NCBI GenBank assembly: GCA_947627985.1
Contig: CANQYD010000002.1
Location: 62,001-126,000 of the forward strand
DNA length: 64,000 nt
Origin: an uncultured Clostridia bacterium
GTDB taxonomy: Bacteria; Bacillota; Clostridia; Oscillospirales; Ruminococcaceae
Reading direction: 5' to 3'
Positions 20,444 through 29,944 of this stretch are shown one piece after another (position 1 is the first letter of the stretch; each line of letters opens with the position of its first letter). Made by a program: the position numbers and the translations under genes. The notes beneath the pieces were generated by a model. The model worked only from the letters and a program-made list of their open reading frames with translations, was not told the origin of the DNA and made no database searches.

Positions 20444-21234
20444 TTTCTTCCCTCCCTTGTGAGTTCCCAGAGGATTACCGACGCCGCGGACGCAGCGTTT
20501 AAGGACTCTATCGTCCCCTTCATCTTTATCGTGAGCCTGCGGGCGCATGCGTTGATTTCATCATTATTAAGCCCGTTTCCCTCGTTTCCGATGACGACTG
20601 CCGACGTTGCGGGAAAATCGAAATCGCCGAGGATATCAGCGTCTTTTGAGACCACCGAAGCGTAAACCGCGACGCCTTTTGAGCGTAAATTCTCAATAAG
20701 CGGGAAATAGTCCGCCTTTTCGATCTTAAGGCGGAAAAGCGAGCCCATCGTCGAGCGGACGGTCTTGGGACTGTAGATATCGCAGCCGCCGCAGACGTAT
20801 ACCCCGTCTATTCCGACGGCGTCGGCGCAGCGAAGTATCGTCCCGACGTTGCCGGGGTCCTGCAAGCCGTTGAGGATAAGATATTTACCCCCATCAACTA
20901 TTTTACAGCTTTCCTGAAATTTGTCAAGCCTTTTGGCTACGGCATACACCCCCTGCGGATTTACGGTGTCGCAGAGTTTTTTTGATATCCCGGGGGTGAT
21001 TTTATATGCATGATCTTTAAGATTTTCTTTAAGATGATTTATTACTTCGGGATATTTTTTCGCAGCCTGATCGGTGTAAAAAGCGTCGGTGAGAGCCGCA
21101 TGTTCTTTAAGCGCGTCCATAACGAGCCGAGCGCCTTCGAGGGTGAAAAGTCCCTCTGATTCCCGCTCTGAAGCCTTGTCGCGAAGGCGGATATATTCCG
21201 AAATTTTACGGTTGTCTCGGCTCGTAATGTCCAT
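20440..21234 (-). CDS. SpoU/TrmH family RNA 2'-O-methyltransferase
   Basis: LNGLQDPGNVGTILRCADA, VIGNEGNGL, IKMKGTIESLNAASAASVILWE. Confidence 0.95.
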   Translation of the reverse strand: MDITSRDNRKISEYIRLRDKASERESEGLFTLEGARLVMDALKEHAALTDAFYTDQAAKKYPEVINHLKENLKDHAYKITPGISKKLCDTVNPQGVYAVAKRLDKFQESCKIVDGGKYLILNGLQDPGNVGTILRCADAVGIDGVYVCGGCDIYSPKTVRSTMGSLFRLKIEKADYFPLIENLRSKGVAVYASVVSKDADILGDFDFPATSAVVIGNEGNGLNNDEINACARRLTIKMKGTIESLNAASAASVILWELTREGRK

Positions 21235-21280
21235 CGCTCACGCCTCCCGCGCGAAGATATTTATATCCTTAAATAATGTA

Positions 21281-21306
21281 AAAACACGCCCGCGTGAGCG
21301 TGTTTT
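21281..21306 (-). terminator. Terminator of the infC-rpmI-rplT operon
   Basis: AAAACACGC-ccgcgtga-GCGTGTTTT inverted repeat immediately after rplT. Confidence 0.7.
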
Positions 21307-21313
21307 ATATTTA

Positions 21314-21667
21314 TCAAAGAGCTGCCTTCGCCTTTTCGACGATTGCCGCAAAGCCGGCAGGGTCGCTGATAGCGATCTCGGAAAGCATCTTCCTGTTCAG
21401 GGTGATGCCCGCCTTCTTGAGACCGTTCATGAAAGTGGAATAGTTCATTCCGTTCATCTTTGCGGCTGCCGAGATCCTCGCGATCCAGAGCTGTCTGAAT
21501 TCGCGCTTCTTCTGCTTTCTTCCGATGTAGGCATAGTTGCCGGACTTCATGACGGCTTGTTTCGCCATCTTGAAATGCTTGGATTTTGAACCCCAGTAGC
21601 CCTTTGCGAGCTTTAAGGTCTTGTTTCTTCTCTTGCGAGTCATCATCGCTCCCTTAACACGAGCCAT
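21314..21667 (-). CDS. rplT: 50S ribosomal protein bL20
   Basis: [29 protein letters not shown]. Confidence 0.99.
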   Translation of the reverse strand: MARVKGAMMTRKRRNKTLKLAKGYWGSKSKHFKMAKQAVMKSGNYAYIGRKQKKREFRQLWIARISAAAKMNGMNYSTFMNGLKKAGITLNRKMLSEIAISDPAGFAAIVEKAKAAL

Positions 21668-21719
21668 AATTTAATACCTCCATAAATTTTTCTAAGTTAT
21701 TTTCCTTACAACCCGTGAT

Positions 21720-21923
21720 TTACTTGTAAGGGATGGTTTTTCTGAGTGCCTCGATGTTGGCGCTTGAAGCGTAAGCAGTGCCTCTTGCGAGCCTCTTTGC
21801 CTTGTGATCCTTGGAAACAAGACGGTGCCTCTTGTTGGCGTGCTGGAATTTTACCTTGCCGGTGCCGGTGAAGCTGAAGCGCTTCTTGGAGCCGGAATGG
21901 GTTTTGACCTTGATTTTTGCCAT
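21720..21923 (-). CDS. rpmI: 50S ribosomal protein bL35
   Basis: MAKIKVKTHSGSKKRFSFTGTGKVK. Confidence 0.99.
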   Translation of the reverse strand: MAKIKVKTHSGSKKRFSFTGTGKVKFQHANKRHRLVSKDHKAKRLARGTAYASSANIEALRKTIPYK

Positions 21924-21948
21924 TTTTATGTCCTCCTAAAATAATAAT

Positions 21949-22470
21949 TTACTGCTTCTTAGGCGATACGAACAGGACGATGTTCCTGCCCTCCACCTTG
22001 CTCGGCTTGTCGAATACGCCGTATTCAGCAACGGCATCCTTGAACTGGTCGAGTAAATCGTTTGAAAGCTCGGAGTGAAGCGCAACGCCTTTTCTGAACT
22101 GGAGCCGGATCGAGACCTTGACCTTGTCTCCGCCTTTGAGAAACTTCACTGCCTGATTGACCTTGGTGTTGAAGTCGTTGGTGTCGATCTTGGACGTCAT
22201 TCTGACCTCCTTGACCTCCACGGTTTTCTGGTTCTTTCTCGCTTCCTTCTCCCGCTTTGACTGCTCGAAGCAGAACTTGGCGTAGTCCATGATCTTGCAG
22301 ACCGGCGGGACCGCGTTGGGCGCTATCTTCACAAGATCAAGCTCCTTCTCGGCGGCTATTTCAAGCGCTTCCTTTGAGGATATGATCCCGAGCTGATTGC
22401 CCTCGCTGTCGATTACCCTGACCTTCGGGTCGCGAATTTCTTCGTTGATCTGATGCTCCATGCTGGCTAT
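21949..22470 (-). CDS. infC: Translation initiation factor IF-3, probable ATA start codon
   Basis: EHQINEEIRDPKVRVIDSEGNQLGI; GGAGG SD is 9 nt before ATA (22470) and 18 nt before the first ATG (22461). Confidence 0.95.
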   Translation of the reverse strand: MASMEHQINEEIRDPKVRVIDSEGNQLGIISSKEALEIAAEKELDLVKIAPNAVPPVCKIMDYAKFCFEQSKREKEARKNQKTVEVKEVRMTSKIDTNDFNTKVNQAVKFLKGGDKVKVSIRLQFRKGVALHSELSNDLLDQFKDAVAEYGVFDKPSKVEGRNIVLFVSPKKQ

Positions 22471-22621
22471 GGCGCAACACCTCCGTAAAATGAAAATTAA
22501 AGAGCGCAAGCAAAGCCGCGCTCATAATAATCCGAAAGACCCGCATAAACGGGGAATTTCAAAATATCTACCTCTTCGCAACCGGCTTGAGGTGAGAGCA
22601 CAAGGCTTCTGCTTTCTTTAC
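22471..22621 (-). promoter_or_regulatory. Structured 5' leader of infC-rpmI-rplT (candidate L20/infC-type attenuator leader)
   Basis: About 150-nt leader with hairpins CCCCGTTTATGCGGGTCTTT and GAGCGC-ggctttgctt-GCGCTC-TTTAATTTTC before the SD. Confidence 0.5.
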
Positions 22622-22627
22622 CCGGAT

Positions 22628-22656
22628 ATTATACAACGCCGGGAGGAATTTGTCAA
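22628..22656 (-). promoter_or_regulatory. Consensus sigma-A promoter for infC operon
   Basis: Minus strand TTGACA-17 nt-TATAAT. Confidence 0.88.
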
Positions 22657-22675
22657 GCGGTTTTTCAAAAAATTT

Positions 22676-25600
22676 TTAAAAACTTAAGCATTCAATCCCC
22701 TCGCCGAGCCGGAAGGAGTAGATATATGCCGATTTAACGGGCTTGTCAAGAATCGCGTCAAACGCGGCTTTATAAAGAGAAAGCTGCGGGGAATATCTCT
22801 CCAAAAGATCGGATAGATTCTTCACGCGGTCGGTTTTGTAGTCGATAAGGACATACCCGTCCTCCTCTTCAAAGAGGCAGTCAGCCACGCCTTGGAGCAT
22901 TCCCTCGGTGCCGCGATAAATCTTTTGAAGCTCGGGATCGACCCTGATATCGTCAAATCTCACGATGAAGCGCTGTTCCCTAAGTACGTTCTTACTGAGC
23001 CGCAGGCGGGAATATATCCCGCTGTTAAAGAATCCCGAGACGCTTCTTCGGTCGATGGCTTCCGCCTCTTTCTCGGTGAAAACTCCCGATTCTTTGAGCC
23101 GCATGATCTCGGCTTCGGGGTCGTTTTCGGCGGATTTAAGGTCGCAATACTGCATGAAGCGGTGGGTGATGGTCCCCCGCTTTGCCGCGGAAAATTCTTC
23201 TAAGGATTCGTCGAGCGTCGGGACCTGCGGGAAGAAGCTGAGGGCGTCGTCCTTGACGATCTCCGAGACCGTCAGCTTTGCCTCGCTCTTTGTGAGGCGT
23301 TCGTCGATTTTCATCTCAAACCCGCGCAGGATTTTATCCCGAAGAGTTGAATCTATCGATATTTTTTCTTCCGAAGATTCGGGGATATCCGGGTGCTCCG
23401 GCATCGGCAGGACTTTAATTGCAGGGAGGTCGCCGGAGTCGGTATATGCGGGCATGCCGAGGCGGGATCTGAGGGCTGTAAAGTCTGGATGCTTTACAAG
23501 AGCCGACATCAGCCAATCAGCCGTGCACACAGCTTTTGAGGCAAGGGAGGGGGAAATCTTAGGTCCCGTGATCTCATAGGACATAGCCGAGGCTCGTTTC
23601 AGCGCGGATTCCGAGGCGTCCAAGATGATTATCAGGCGCTCTTTTGCACGGGTCATAGCGACGTAGAGAAGCCGCAGTTCCTCAGATAATGATTCCTCCA
23701 GCCCGCAGCTCCTTAAATATTCCCAAAAAACGGTGGGACGGCGGGTCAGGGTATCATAATCCAAAAATTTCAAACCCACTCCCCTCTCGGCTGAGAGCTG
23801 CATCGAAGCCGCGAGGTCCTGCATATTAAAGCGCTTACCGGTCTGACAGAGGATCACAAACGGGTACTCAAGCCCTTTAGAGCGGTGCACCGTCTTGACG
23901 TTGACTGCGTCGGCTGATTCGGTGACTGTGAGCGCCTGCTCAAAGTCCCCGCCGCTCTTTTTTATGTAGTCGATGTACCGCAAGAACCCCGCAAGTCCGT
24001 CGGCGCCGGATTTTTCGTAGGAGGAGGCATAATCCAGAAGCAGATACAGATTCGCGCACTTCTGCTCGGCGTCTTCGTATGATGAGGCAAGGGAGAAGAT
24101 GTCCGTGAGATCATAAATCTTCCTGATGAGGCGGGTAAGTGTCAGCTCCGAGGCGTAGACGCTGAGCCTTTTTATGAGCGCGACGGCTGATTTGCATTTT
24201 TCTTTTAGATCATCTGTGCCGCAGTCGCCTTCCGAGCACCGAAGCACCGTTTTATAGAGCTTTTCCCGGCGGGAGACGATCCTTAAAGAGGCAACTTCAT
24301 CATCGGTAAAGCCGAAGATCGGCGAGAGCATGACCGAGGCGAGCGGCACGTCCTGCATCGGGCTGACGGTGATCGCCAAAAGATTTAAAAGAAGCGATAT
24401 TTCCCGGGAACTCAGATACCCCGAGGTCTCGGTGGTGAGGACTTTCAAGCCGTCCGCCGAGAAGATGTCGGAAAGCTCGCTGCCGCTGACGTTGTTTCTT
24501 GTCAGAACGCAGAAGTCGGAGGGTCGGCAGGGTCGGAAGATATCGCCGTCCTTGACCTGCACGCCGTCGTTAATCATCTGCCTGATACGCCTTGAAGCCG
24601 CGGAAAATTCGATATCCGAAGCCGAAGCCTCGCCGTCGGTATTTATAAGGATTATCTCTGTCGGCTCGTCGGGGGTGATAAAGTCGGAGCCCTGATATAA
24701 GGTCTCCTCGGCGGTGTAATCCGTCTCGCCGACTTCTTTTGACATCAGCGAGCCGAAGACGTAGTTGCAAAAATCGAGTACGGATTTTCGGGAGCGGAAA
24801 TTTTTACGAAGCAAAAGCTCCGTGACCGGGCTCGAGGGGTCTTTTCCCTGCTCGCGGGTCCGCATGAATATCTTCGGATTTGCCTGCCGAAAGCGATAGA
24901 TAGCCTGTTTGACGTCTCCCACGGCAAATAAATTGCTGCCGATTTCCGAAAGATTATCGGTGCTCGAGATTGCCTTGAAGATGACCTCCTGAAGGTTATT
25001 TACGTCCTGAAATTCGTCGATCAGTATCACCCTGTATCTGCCGGAATTAACGATCTCTTCACATAACGGCGTGCGGGTGAGAATGCCGCTGTCATCGCAG
25101 TTTACGAGAAGTTTTACGCTCATAAGTTCGGTGTCCGCAAAATCAAGCGCGTTCCTCTCGACCTTCATTTCATAGACCGCCGAGTCAAGCTTTTTTACAA
25201 GATCATAGAGCTTTTCAAACCACGTCGCGACGTCCTCGGCGTCATCGGAAATCTCCTTATCGGTGAATCTGACCGAGCCGGAAAGATCCTTGAAAACGTC
25301 CTTCATGCGGGAATTCAGGTCCTTGGCGGTCTCATAAAGCGCGGTTTCTTCGGGTGATGTATTCAGCTTCTCGGCTTTGGTCTGGCGGACGGTAAGAGAG
25401 CGGAATTTTAAGCCTGCCGCGGCGTCGATTATCTCCCAAGGCTCACAGCCGGTCGAAGAATCGATAAAGGAACGGGAGATGTAAATATTTTCAAGAAGAA
25501 CATTTCTCGCGGCTGAGTAATTCACAAGACCCTCGCAGACGCTTGTAAGCCGCTCGGCAAGGGCTTTTACCGCCAAAAATTTATCATCGATACGCCGACG

Positions 25601-26230
25601 CGCAAATTTTCTTATCTCCTCTGCCGCTTCCCCCGATCTTAGGGTTTTTATGACGCTTTTTGCCCATCTTTCCGGAAACGGAAGCGTGCGGAGAAATGAA
25701 TGAAGCCGTAGAAGCATTTTGCGAAGATTCGCATCGTTTTCACGGCAAAAGAGGCTCATAAGCTGCTCTGTCTCGGCAGGTCGGGCTGAATATTCATTCT
25801 CCAAAACATCGGTAAGAGCGCGATCGCAAAGCATAGCCGACTCGTTTTCGTCGATAATTCTCACCCCGGCTGAGAAGTCGGTGTCGGAAAGATTATCCTT
25901 GACAAGACCGAAGCAGAAGGAGTTGATGGTCGTGATCTCGGCAAGGCGTAAAAGCGCCTGCTGGCGCTGTAGCCAGTCGTTTGAAGGGTCGTCCCCTGCG
26001 GCTTTATCTATCGCCGCCGAGAGCTTTTCAGACATCTGAGCCGCCGCGTCGTTTGTGAAAGTGACCGCAAGGAGGGCGTCGGCGGGGATATTTTTCTCGC
26101 GGTCTGTAAGGAGCCGAACGGTCCTCTCCACCAAAACCGCCGTCTTTCCGCTTCCGGCAGCCGCGGAGACGATTATCGGCGAGCCGAAAGCTTCGATGGC
26201 TTTTGTCTGTTCGTCAGTCCATTTATTCAC
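22676..26230 (-). CDS. addA: ATP-dependent helicase/nuclease subunit A (AddA)
   Basis: MNKWTDEQTKAIEAFGSPIIVSAAAGSGKTAVLVER, LIDEFQDVNNLQ, C-terminal nuclease VLIDYKTDRV. Confidence 0.97.
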   Translation of the reverse strand: MNKWTDEQTKAIEAFGSPIIVSAAAGSGKTAVLVERTVRLLTDREKNIPADALLAVTFTNDAAAQMSEKLSAAIDKAAGDDPSNDWLQRQQALLRLAEITTINSFCFGLVKDNLSDTDFSAGVRIIDENESAMLCDRALTDVLENEYSARPAETEQLMSLFCRENDANLRKMLLRLHSFLRTLPFPERWAKSVIKTLRSGEAAEEIRKFARRRIDDKFLAVKALAERLTSVCEGLVNYSAARNVLLENIYISRSFIDSSTGCEPWEIIDAAAGLKFRSLTVRQTKAEKLNTSPEETALYETAKDLNSRMKDVFKDLSGSVRFTDKEISDDAEDVATWFEKLYDLVKKLDSAVYEMKVERNALDFADTELMSVKLLVNCDDSGILTRTPLCEEIVNSGRYRVILIDEFQDVNNLQEVIFKAISSTDNLSEIGSNLFAVGDVKQAIYRFRQANPKIFMRTREQGKDPSSPVTELLLRKNFRSRKSVLDFCNYVFGSLMSKEVGETDYTAEETLYQGSDFITPDEPTEIILINTDGEASASDIEFSAASRRIRQMINDGVQVKDGDIFRPCRPSDFCVLTRNNVSGSELSDIFSADGLKVLTTETSGYLSSREISLLLNLLAITVSPMQDVPLASVMLSPIFGFTDDEVASLRIVSRREKLYKTVLRCSEGDCGTDDLKEKCKSAVALIKRLSVYASELTLTRLIRKIYDLTDIFSLASSYEDAEQKCANLYLLLDYASSYEKSGADGLAGFLRYIDYIKKSGGDFEQALTVTESADAVNVKTVHRSKGLEYPFVILCQTGKRFNMQDLAASMQLSAERGVGLKFLDYDTLTRRPTVFWEYLRSCGLEESLSEELRLLYVAMTRAKERLIIILDASESALKRASAMSYEITGPKISPSLASKAVCTADWLMSALVKHPDFTALRSRLGMPAYTDSGDLPAIKVLPMPEHPDIPESSEEKISIDSTLRDKILRGFEMKIDERLTKSEAKLTVSEIVKDDALSFFPQVPTLDESLEEFSAAKRGTITHRFMQYCDLKSAENDPEAEIMRLKESGVFTEKEAEAIDRRSVSGFFNSGIYSRLRLSKNVLREQRFIVRFDDIRVDPELQKIYRGTEGMLQGVADCLFEEEDGYVLIDYKTDRVKNLSDLLERYSPQLSLYKAAFDAILDKPVKSAYIYSFRLGEGIECLSF

Positions 26231-29200
26231 TTTGCCCGCCCTCCCCTATCAGCGATTTCAGCTCGTCGCCGTCGGCTTTCGAGATGATCTTAAAGAGATA
26301 TTTTTTGCGGTCGCAGACGGATGCGTAGTCGCAGTATGCGCACTGCAAATGCTCGCTGTCGTGACCCGTCGGGATCGCGTCGATCCTGCCGTTTAATAAG
26401 TCTTCGCCGAAGCGGATCGTCTTGTTTTTTGCAAAATCTTCAAGCAGTTTAAATGATTTTGCGGATATGATCTGCGACCTTGAATCGGGTTTTCCGGAAG
26501 CCGTGTACTTTACCGGGATAAAACGACCGCTTAAGGTCTCGTCCATGGCTGAGATTATCTCATCATCTGCAACTATAAGACCGTTTCGCCTCAGCTGGTC
26601 AAAGCTTCGCTCAAGGCGGGTTTTTTGGTCGGGACTCAGGGGATCGCGATCGACTTCGCACTCTAAAAATCCCGCGCGCATGTATAAAATCCCGCTCGGA
26701 ATGAATCCCCCGAACTCGGCTTTTCTGCCTTCCGTAAGCGCAAGCATGTAGAGAAGAAGCTGCAAATTTATGCCGTTATAGACGTCGTCGAAGGAGAATT
26801 TTTTCTCCCCGGTCTTGTAATCGACGACCCGGATATATTTTTTGCCGTCGGGGTCGGTGAAGGTGTCCACGCGATCTACTATCCCCCGAATGCTGAGCTT
26901 GATACCGCCCGAAAGATTCAGGGTCAATGCGCTCTCGCCGTCTTCCCGGCTGAGGTCGAATTCAAAGCGCTCGGGTCGGAATTTCGAGACTTTGAACTCC
27001 TCACGCATATTTTTTAAGATTTCGATGGCGGCTCCCCCGAGGCGTTCGTAGTCAGCCTTAAACTTTGCGGATTTGCCAAAGCCGCCGCCGAGATTATCTT
27101 CCGAAAAACTCTCTAATAGCGCCTTGACCTCGGCTTTCAGATCATCATCCGATATTTCGGAAAAGCCGTCGCCGAACTTCTTAAGGACGCTTTCAAATAG
27201 AAAATGCATGACGGTGCCGCGGTTTGCGGGATCGATCTCGAGCGGCTTCACCGGCTCGATCTTAAGACCGTACTTGCAGAAATATTCATAGGGACAGCGG
27301 TTGTAAACATCTATTCGTGAGGCGGTGACGTTTACGCCGTTTTCGGCAAAGAGCTTGCGGGAGACGGGTGGCGAGAGGCGGTGTAAGCGCTCGGAATATT
27401 CCCCGATCTCCCTTAATTTTTCACCGTAGGGCGTTGCGGATAATGCCTCCGATACCGCCGATCTCACGCCTTTTGGGTACCCTCGCGATACGGCATAGAA
27501 ATAATATGCCGACGCCGGGGTGGCGCAGTAATCCTCGGCTCCTATCGATGAAGCGGGAAGGATCCGGGCGGAACAGTATTCCCCTATTCTTCTTATAAAT
27601 CTTGAAGGTCTTAGGTCCCTGCCCCTTAAATCCTGAGCCGACCATGAGAGGATAAGGCGCTCTTTCGGGGCTGTGAGAGCCTTGTAGCAATCAAATCGCT
27701 CGGAGGCAAGCCGCCGCTCGGGTGAGATGTCAAAGACGATGCCGGCTTGCTCTAAGGTCTTGATGTCCCGACCCGAAAAGAGCCCGTTTTTTTTGATCTC
27801 GGCGGGGAATAAGCCGTCCGCAAGACCTACGACGAAGGCGACTTTCGGGCTGACTATCACCGATCTCTCGACGTCGGCGACGCTCACGCACTCAAGCTTT
27901 TGCGGCGGGCTTGAAATCGAGCACTGCCCGAGGATCAGCTTTAATAAATCCGAGAAAGCTCGAAGGGTCATCTTTTCCTCCCCGGCTGTTAAATAAATCG
28001 CCGTGACGGAGGACATGACCGCGCTCCAGAGCTGCTTGAAAAGGCGTGCCGCCTCGAGCTTCATATCCTCGTCGGCACAGTCCCCGATGACGGAATATGC
28101 CCGCTCGGCTGCGTTGATATCCTTTAAAAATTCACAGAACGCCGTCGCGATGTCCTTGGCTGAACGCTGCTCTGAGGCTTTATGAAGCTTCATAAGAGGC
28201 TCGATGACCCGAATCCGAACCGATTCGGCTTCCGAAAAGTCACCCGCGGTGAAGGGGCTGAGCCACATATCCCCCGAGACATTCCAGCGTACCGCATAGT
28301 CCCAAAGAGCCGACGTTTCCGAGATGTCAAGAGGCGAAAAGGGAGAGCGAAGATATTTCAGAATCTTCTCGGTATCCGGCTTTCGCGTTGCTGCCGCGTC
28401 GATGGCGTCGGTCATGAACATCGTAAGAGCCATCTGCGACGCGGGCTCGGTTCGGTCGGTGAAAGACTCGATCCCGAAGCGCTCAAATGAAGCCTCGAGC
28501 GCGGGCGCGTAGCTGTCGAGATCATGGGTGATGACGGCGATGTCGCTTAGGCGGTAACCACCTTTGGTGACGAGCCGCCTGATTGTCGCCGCGACAAGCT
28601 CGGCTTCTTCATAGATAGTGTCGGCGCGGTATATTTTTACACTGCGACCGTCGTCTAAAATGGGCTGGAAAGGTCCGTAGAGGCAGTCTCCCAAGCCCGC
28701 GATGGTCTGATTTGCGGTCTTTTTTACGGCACAGTCCCAGAAGCGGATAGGCATGTTGAGGGAGGCGCAGAGGTTCGTCAGCAGCTTTTCGGTCGTCTTG
28801 CAGTGCGTAAACGCCGAGACTGCGGAGTTTACGGGTCCCGAGGGCATTGACAGGTTGACGACGACGCTTTTTGCGTGGGAAAGCGCCGATTTTATCATCA
28901 GAATCTCATCGGGTGAGAAGCTGTCGAAGCGGTCGATAAAGACGTAGGCGCCCTTGAAATATCCCGATTTTAAGGCAATTTTGGCTGCGCTCGATATCTC
29001 GGAGCTCTCGTCGCGAACCGAGCGGTCTTTTAAAAGCAGATCGTAGCGGGAATATATCTCGGCGATGTCGGAAAGCTTTTCTCCGAGGGAGCCTCCCAAT
29101 TTTTCGGAGGCGGATTTCAGATCATCCGGGGACAGATTTGCCCGGCGCAAAGAATCCAGAATCTCCGAGCATTCCGCTGCAAACGCGGGCTTTTCGGCGG

Positions 29201-29531
29201 TTCTTGAAAGTATTTTCAGGGTCCCGTCGGCGCGCACTTTTTTGAGTGCAAGACAGATGAGCACCAATCGCTCAGCCGGGGACAAAAGCGTGCCGTCGGG
29301 GCTTCCGTAGGTCTCGGAAAGGGTCTGCGCCAATCTTTTAAAGCTTAAAACCGTTACCTTATTAAAGTCCTTCGGACCGATGTAGGAATAGAGCGCCTTA
29401 TCAAATGCAAACGAAAACTGATCCGGCACCAAGGCGATCACGCGCTTCCCGTCAGACAGAAGCTCCTTCATTTTAAATGCGCAGGCTCGCAGCTTTTCGT
29501 CCTGCGCAAGCCCTGTGTAGATATGTAAAAT
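26223..29531 (-). CDS. addB: ATP-dependent nuclease subunit B (AddB); probable ATT start 20 codons upstream of the track start
   Basis: Fe-S cysteines CPYEYFC and CAYCDYASVC, nuclease VVDYKTGEKKFS; GGGGGAG SD 6 nt before in-frame ATT at 29531. Confidence 0.88.
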   Translation of the reverse strand: MLHIYTGLAQDEKLRACAFKMKELLSDGKRVIALVPDQFSFAFDKALYSYIGPKDFNKVTVLSFKRLAQTLSETYGSPDGTLLSPAERLVLICLALKKVRADGTLKILSRTAEKPAFAAECSEILDSLRRANLSPDDLKSASEKLGGSLGEKLSDIAEIYSRYDLLLKDRSVRDESSEISSAAKIALKSGYFKGAYVFIDRFDSFSPDEILMIKSALSHAKSVVVNLSMPSGPVNSAVSAFTHCKTTEKLLTNLCASLNMPIRFWDCAVKKTANQTIAGLGDCLYGPFQPILDDGRSVKIYRADTIYEEAELVAATIRRLVTKGGYRLSDIAVITHDLDSYAPALEASFERFGIESFTDRTEPASQMALTMFMTDAIDAAATRKPDTEKILKYLRSPFSPLDISETSALWDYAVRWNVSGDMWLSPFTAGDFSEAESVRIRVIEPLMKLHKASEQRSAKDIATAFCEFLKDINAAERAYSVIGDCADEDMKLEAARLFKQLWSAVMSSVTAIYLTAGEEKMTLRAFSDLLKLILGQCSISSPPQKLECVSVADVERSVIVSPKVAFVVGLADGLFPAEIKKNGLFSGRDIKTLEQAGIVFDISPERRLASERFDCYKALTAPKERLILSWSAQDLRGRDLRPSRFIRRIGEYCSARILPASSIGAEDYCATPASAYYFYAVSRGYPKGVRSAVSEALSATPYGEKLREIGEYSERLHRLSPPVSRKLFAENGVNVTASRIDVYNRCPYEYFCKYGLKIEPVKPLEIDPANRGTVMHFLFESVLKKFGDGFSEISDDDLKAEVKALLESFSEDNLGGGFGKSAKFKADYERLGGAAIEILKNMREEFKVSKFRPERFEFDLSREDGESALTLNLSGGIKLSIRGIVDRVDTFTDPDGKKYIRVVDYKTGEKKFSFDDVYNGINLQLLLYMLALTEGRKAEFGGFIPSGILYMRAGFLECEVDRDPLSPDQKTRLERSFDQLRRNGLIVADDEIISAMDETLSGRFIPVKYTASGKPDSRSQIISAKSFKLLEDFAKNKTIRFGEDLLNGRIDAIPTGHDSEHLQCAYCDYASVCDRKKYLFKIISKADGDELKSLIGEGGQSE

Positions 29532-29561
29532 CCCAATCTCCCCCTTTTTGAGTATGGTTAA

Positions 29562-29591
29562 ATTTTAGCACATTTGGGGGGGTGATGTCAA
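29562..29591 (-). promoter_or_regulatory. Candidate addAB promoter, -35 box inside a repeat module
   Basis: Minus strand TTGACA-18 nt-TAAAAT; TTGACA is part of GTGATGTCAATATAGA that recurs at 30764. Confidence 0.6.
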
Positions 29592-29603
29592 TATAGAGGG
29601 TAG
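29579..29603. repeat. Direct repeat module D copy 1 (GGGGTGATGTCAATATAGAGGGTAG)
   Basis: 24/25 identical to 30761-30785. Confidence 0.9.
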
Positions 29604-29653
29604 ATGTGGAAGTGTCCAACCTGCCCACAATATGTTATAATAAGATCGATGTG

Positions 29654-29944
29654 ATGAAAATGTCTAGAGTAGCAAAAATTGATGAAAACATATATTGCCC
29701 AAAATGCGGGAAGCACGAGCATCAGGTAAAACATGGCAAAAACAAGTCCGGCTCGCAGAAATACCGCTGCAACGACTGTAATATAGACTACACCCCCGAA
29801 CCGCGCCCGTGGCAGTACAGCGAGGAAGTTCGCGAACAGGCAATCAAGACATATTACTCCGGAGTGAGCGGTCGAAAGGTGGGACTTTTGAACAATTTCA
29901 ACAAATCCAACGTCTATAATTGGATAAAAAAACGAAATAAATAA
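29654..29944 (+). CDS. IS1-family InsA-like zinc-ribbon/HTH protein
   Basis: CPKCGKHEHQVKHGKNKSGSQKYRCNDC zinc ribbon. Confidence 0.85.
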   Translation: MKMSRVAKIDENIYCPKCGKHEHQVKHGKNKSGSQKYRCNDCNIDYTPEPRPWQYSEEVREQAIKTYYSGVSGRKVGLLNNFNKSNVYNWIKKRNK

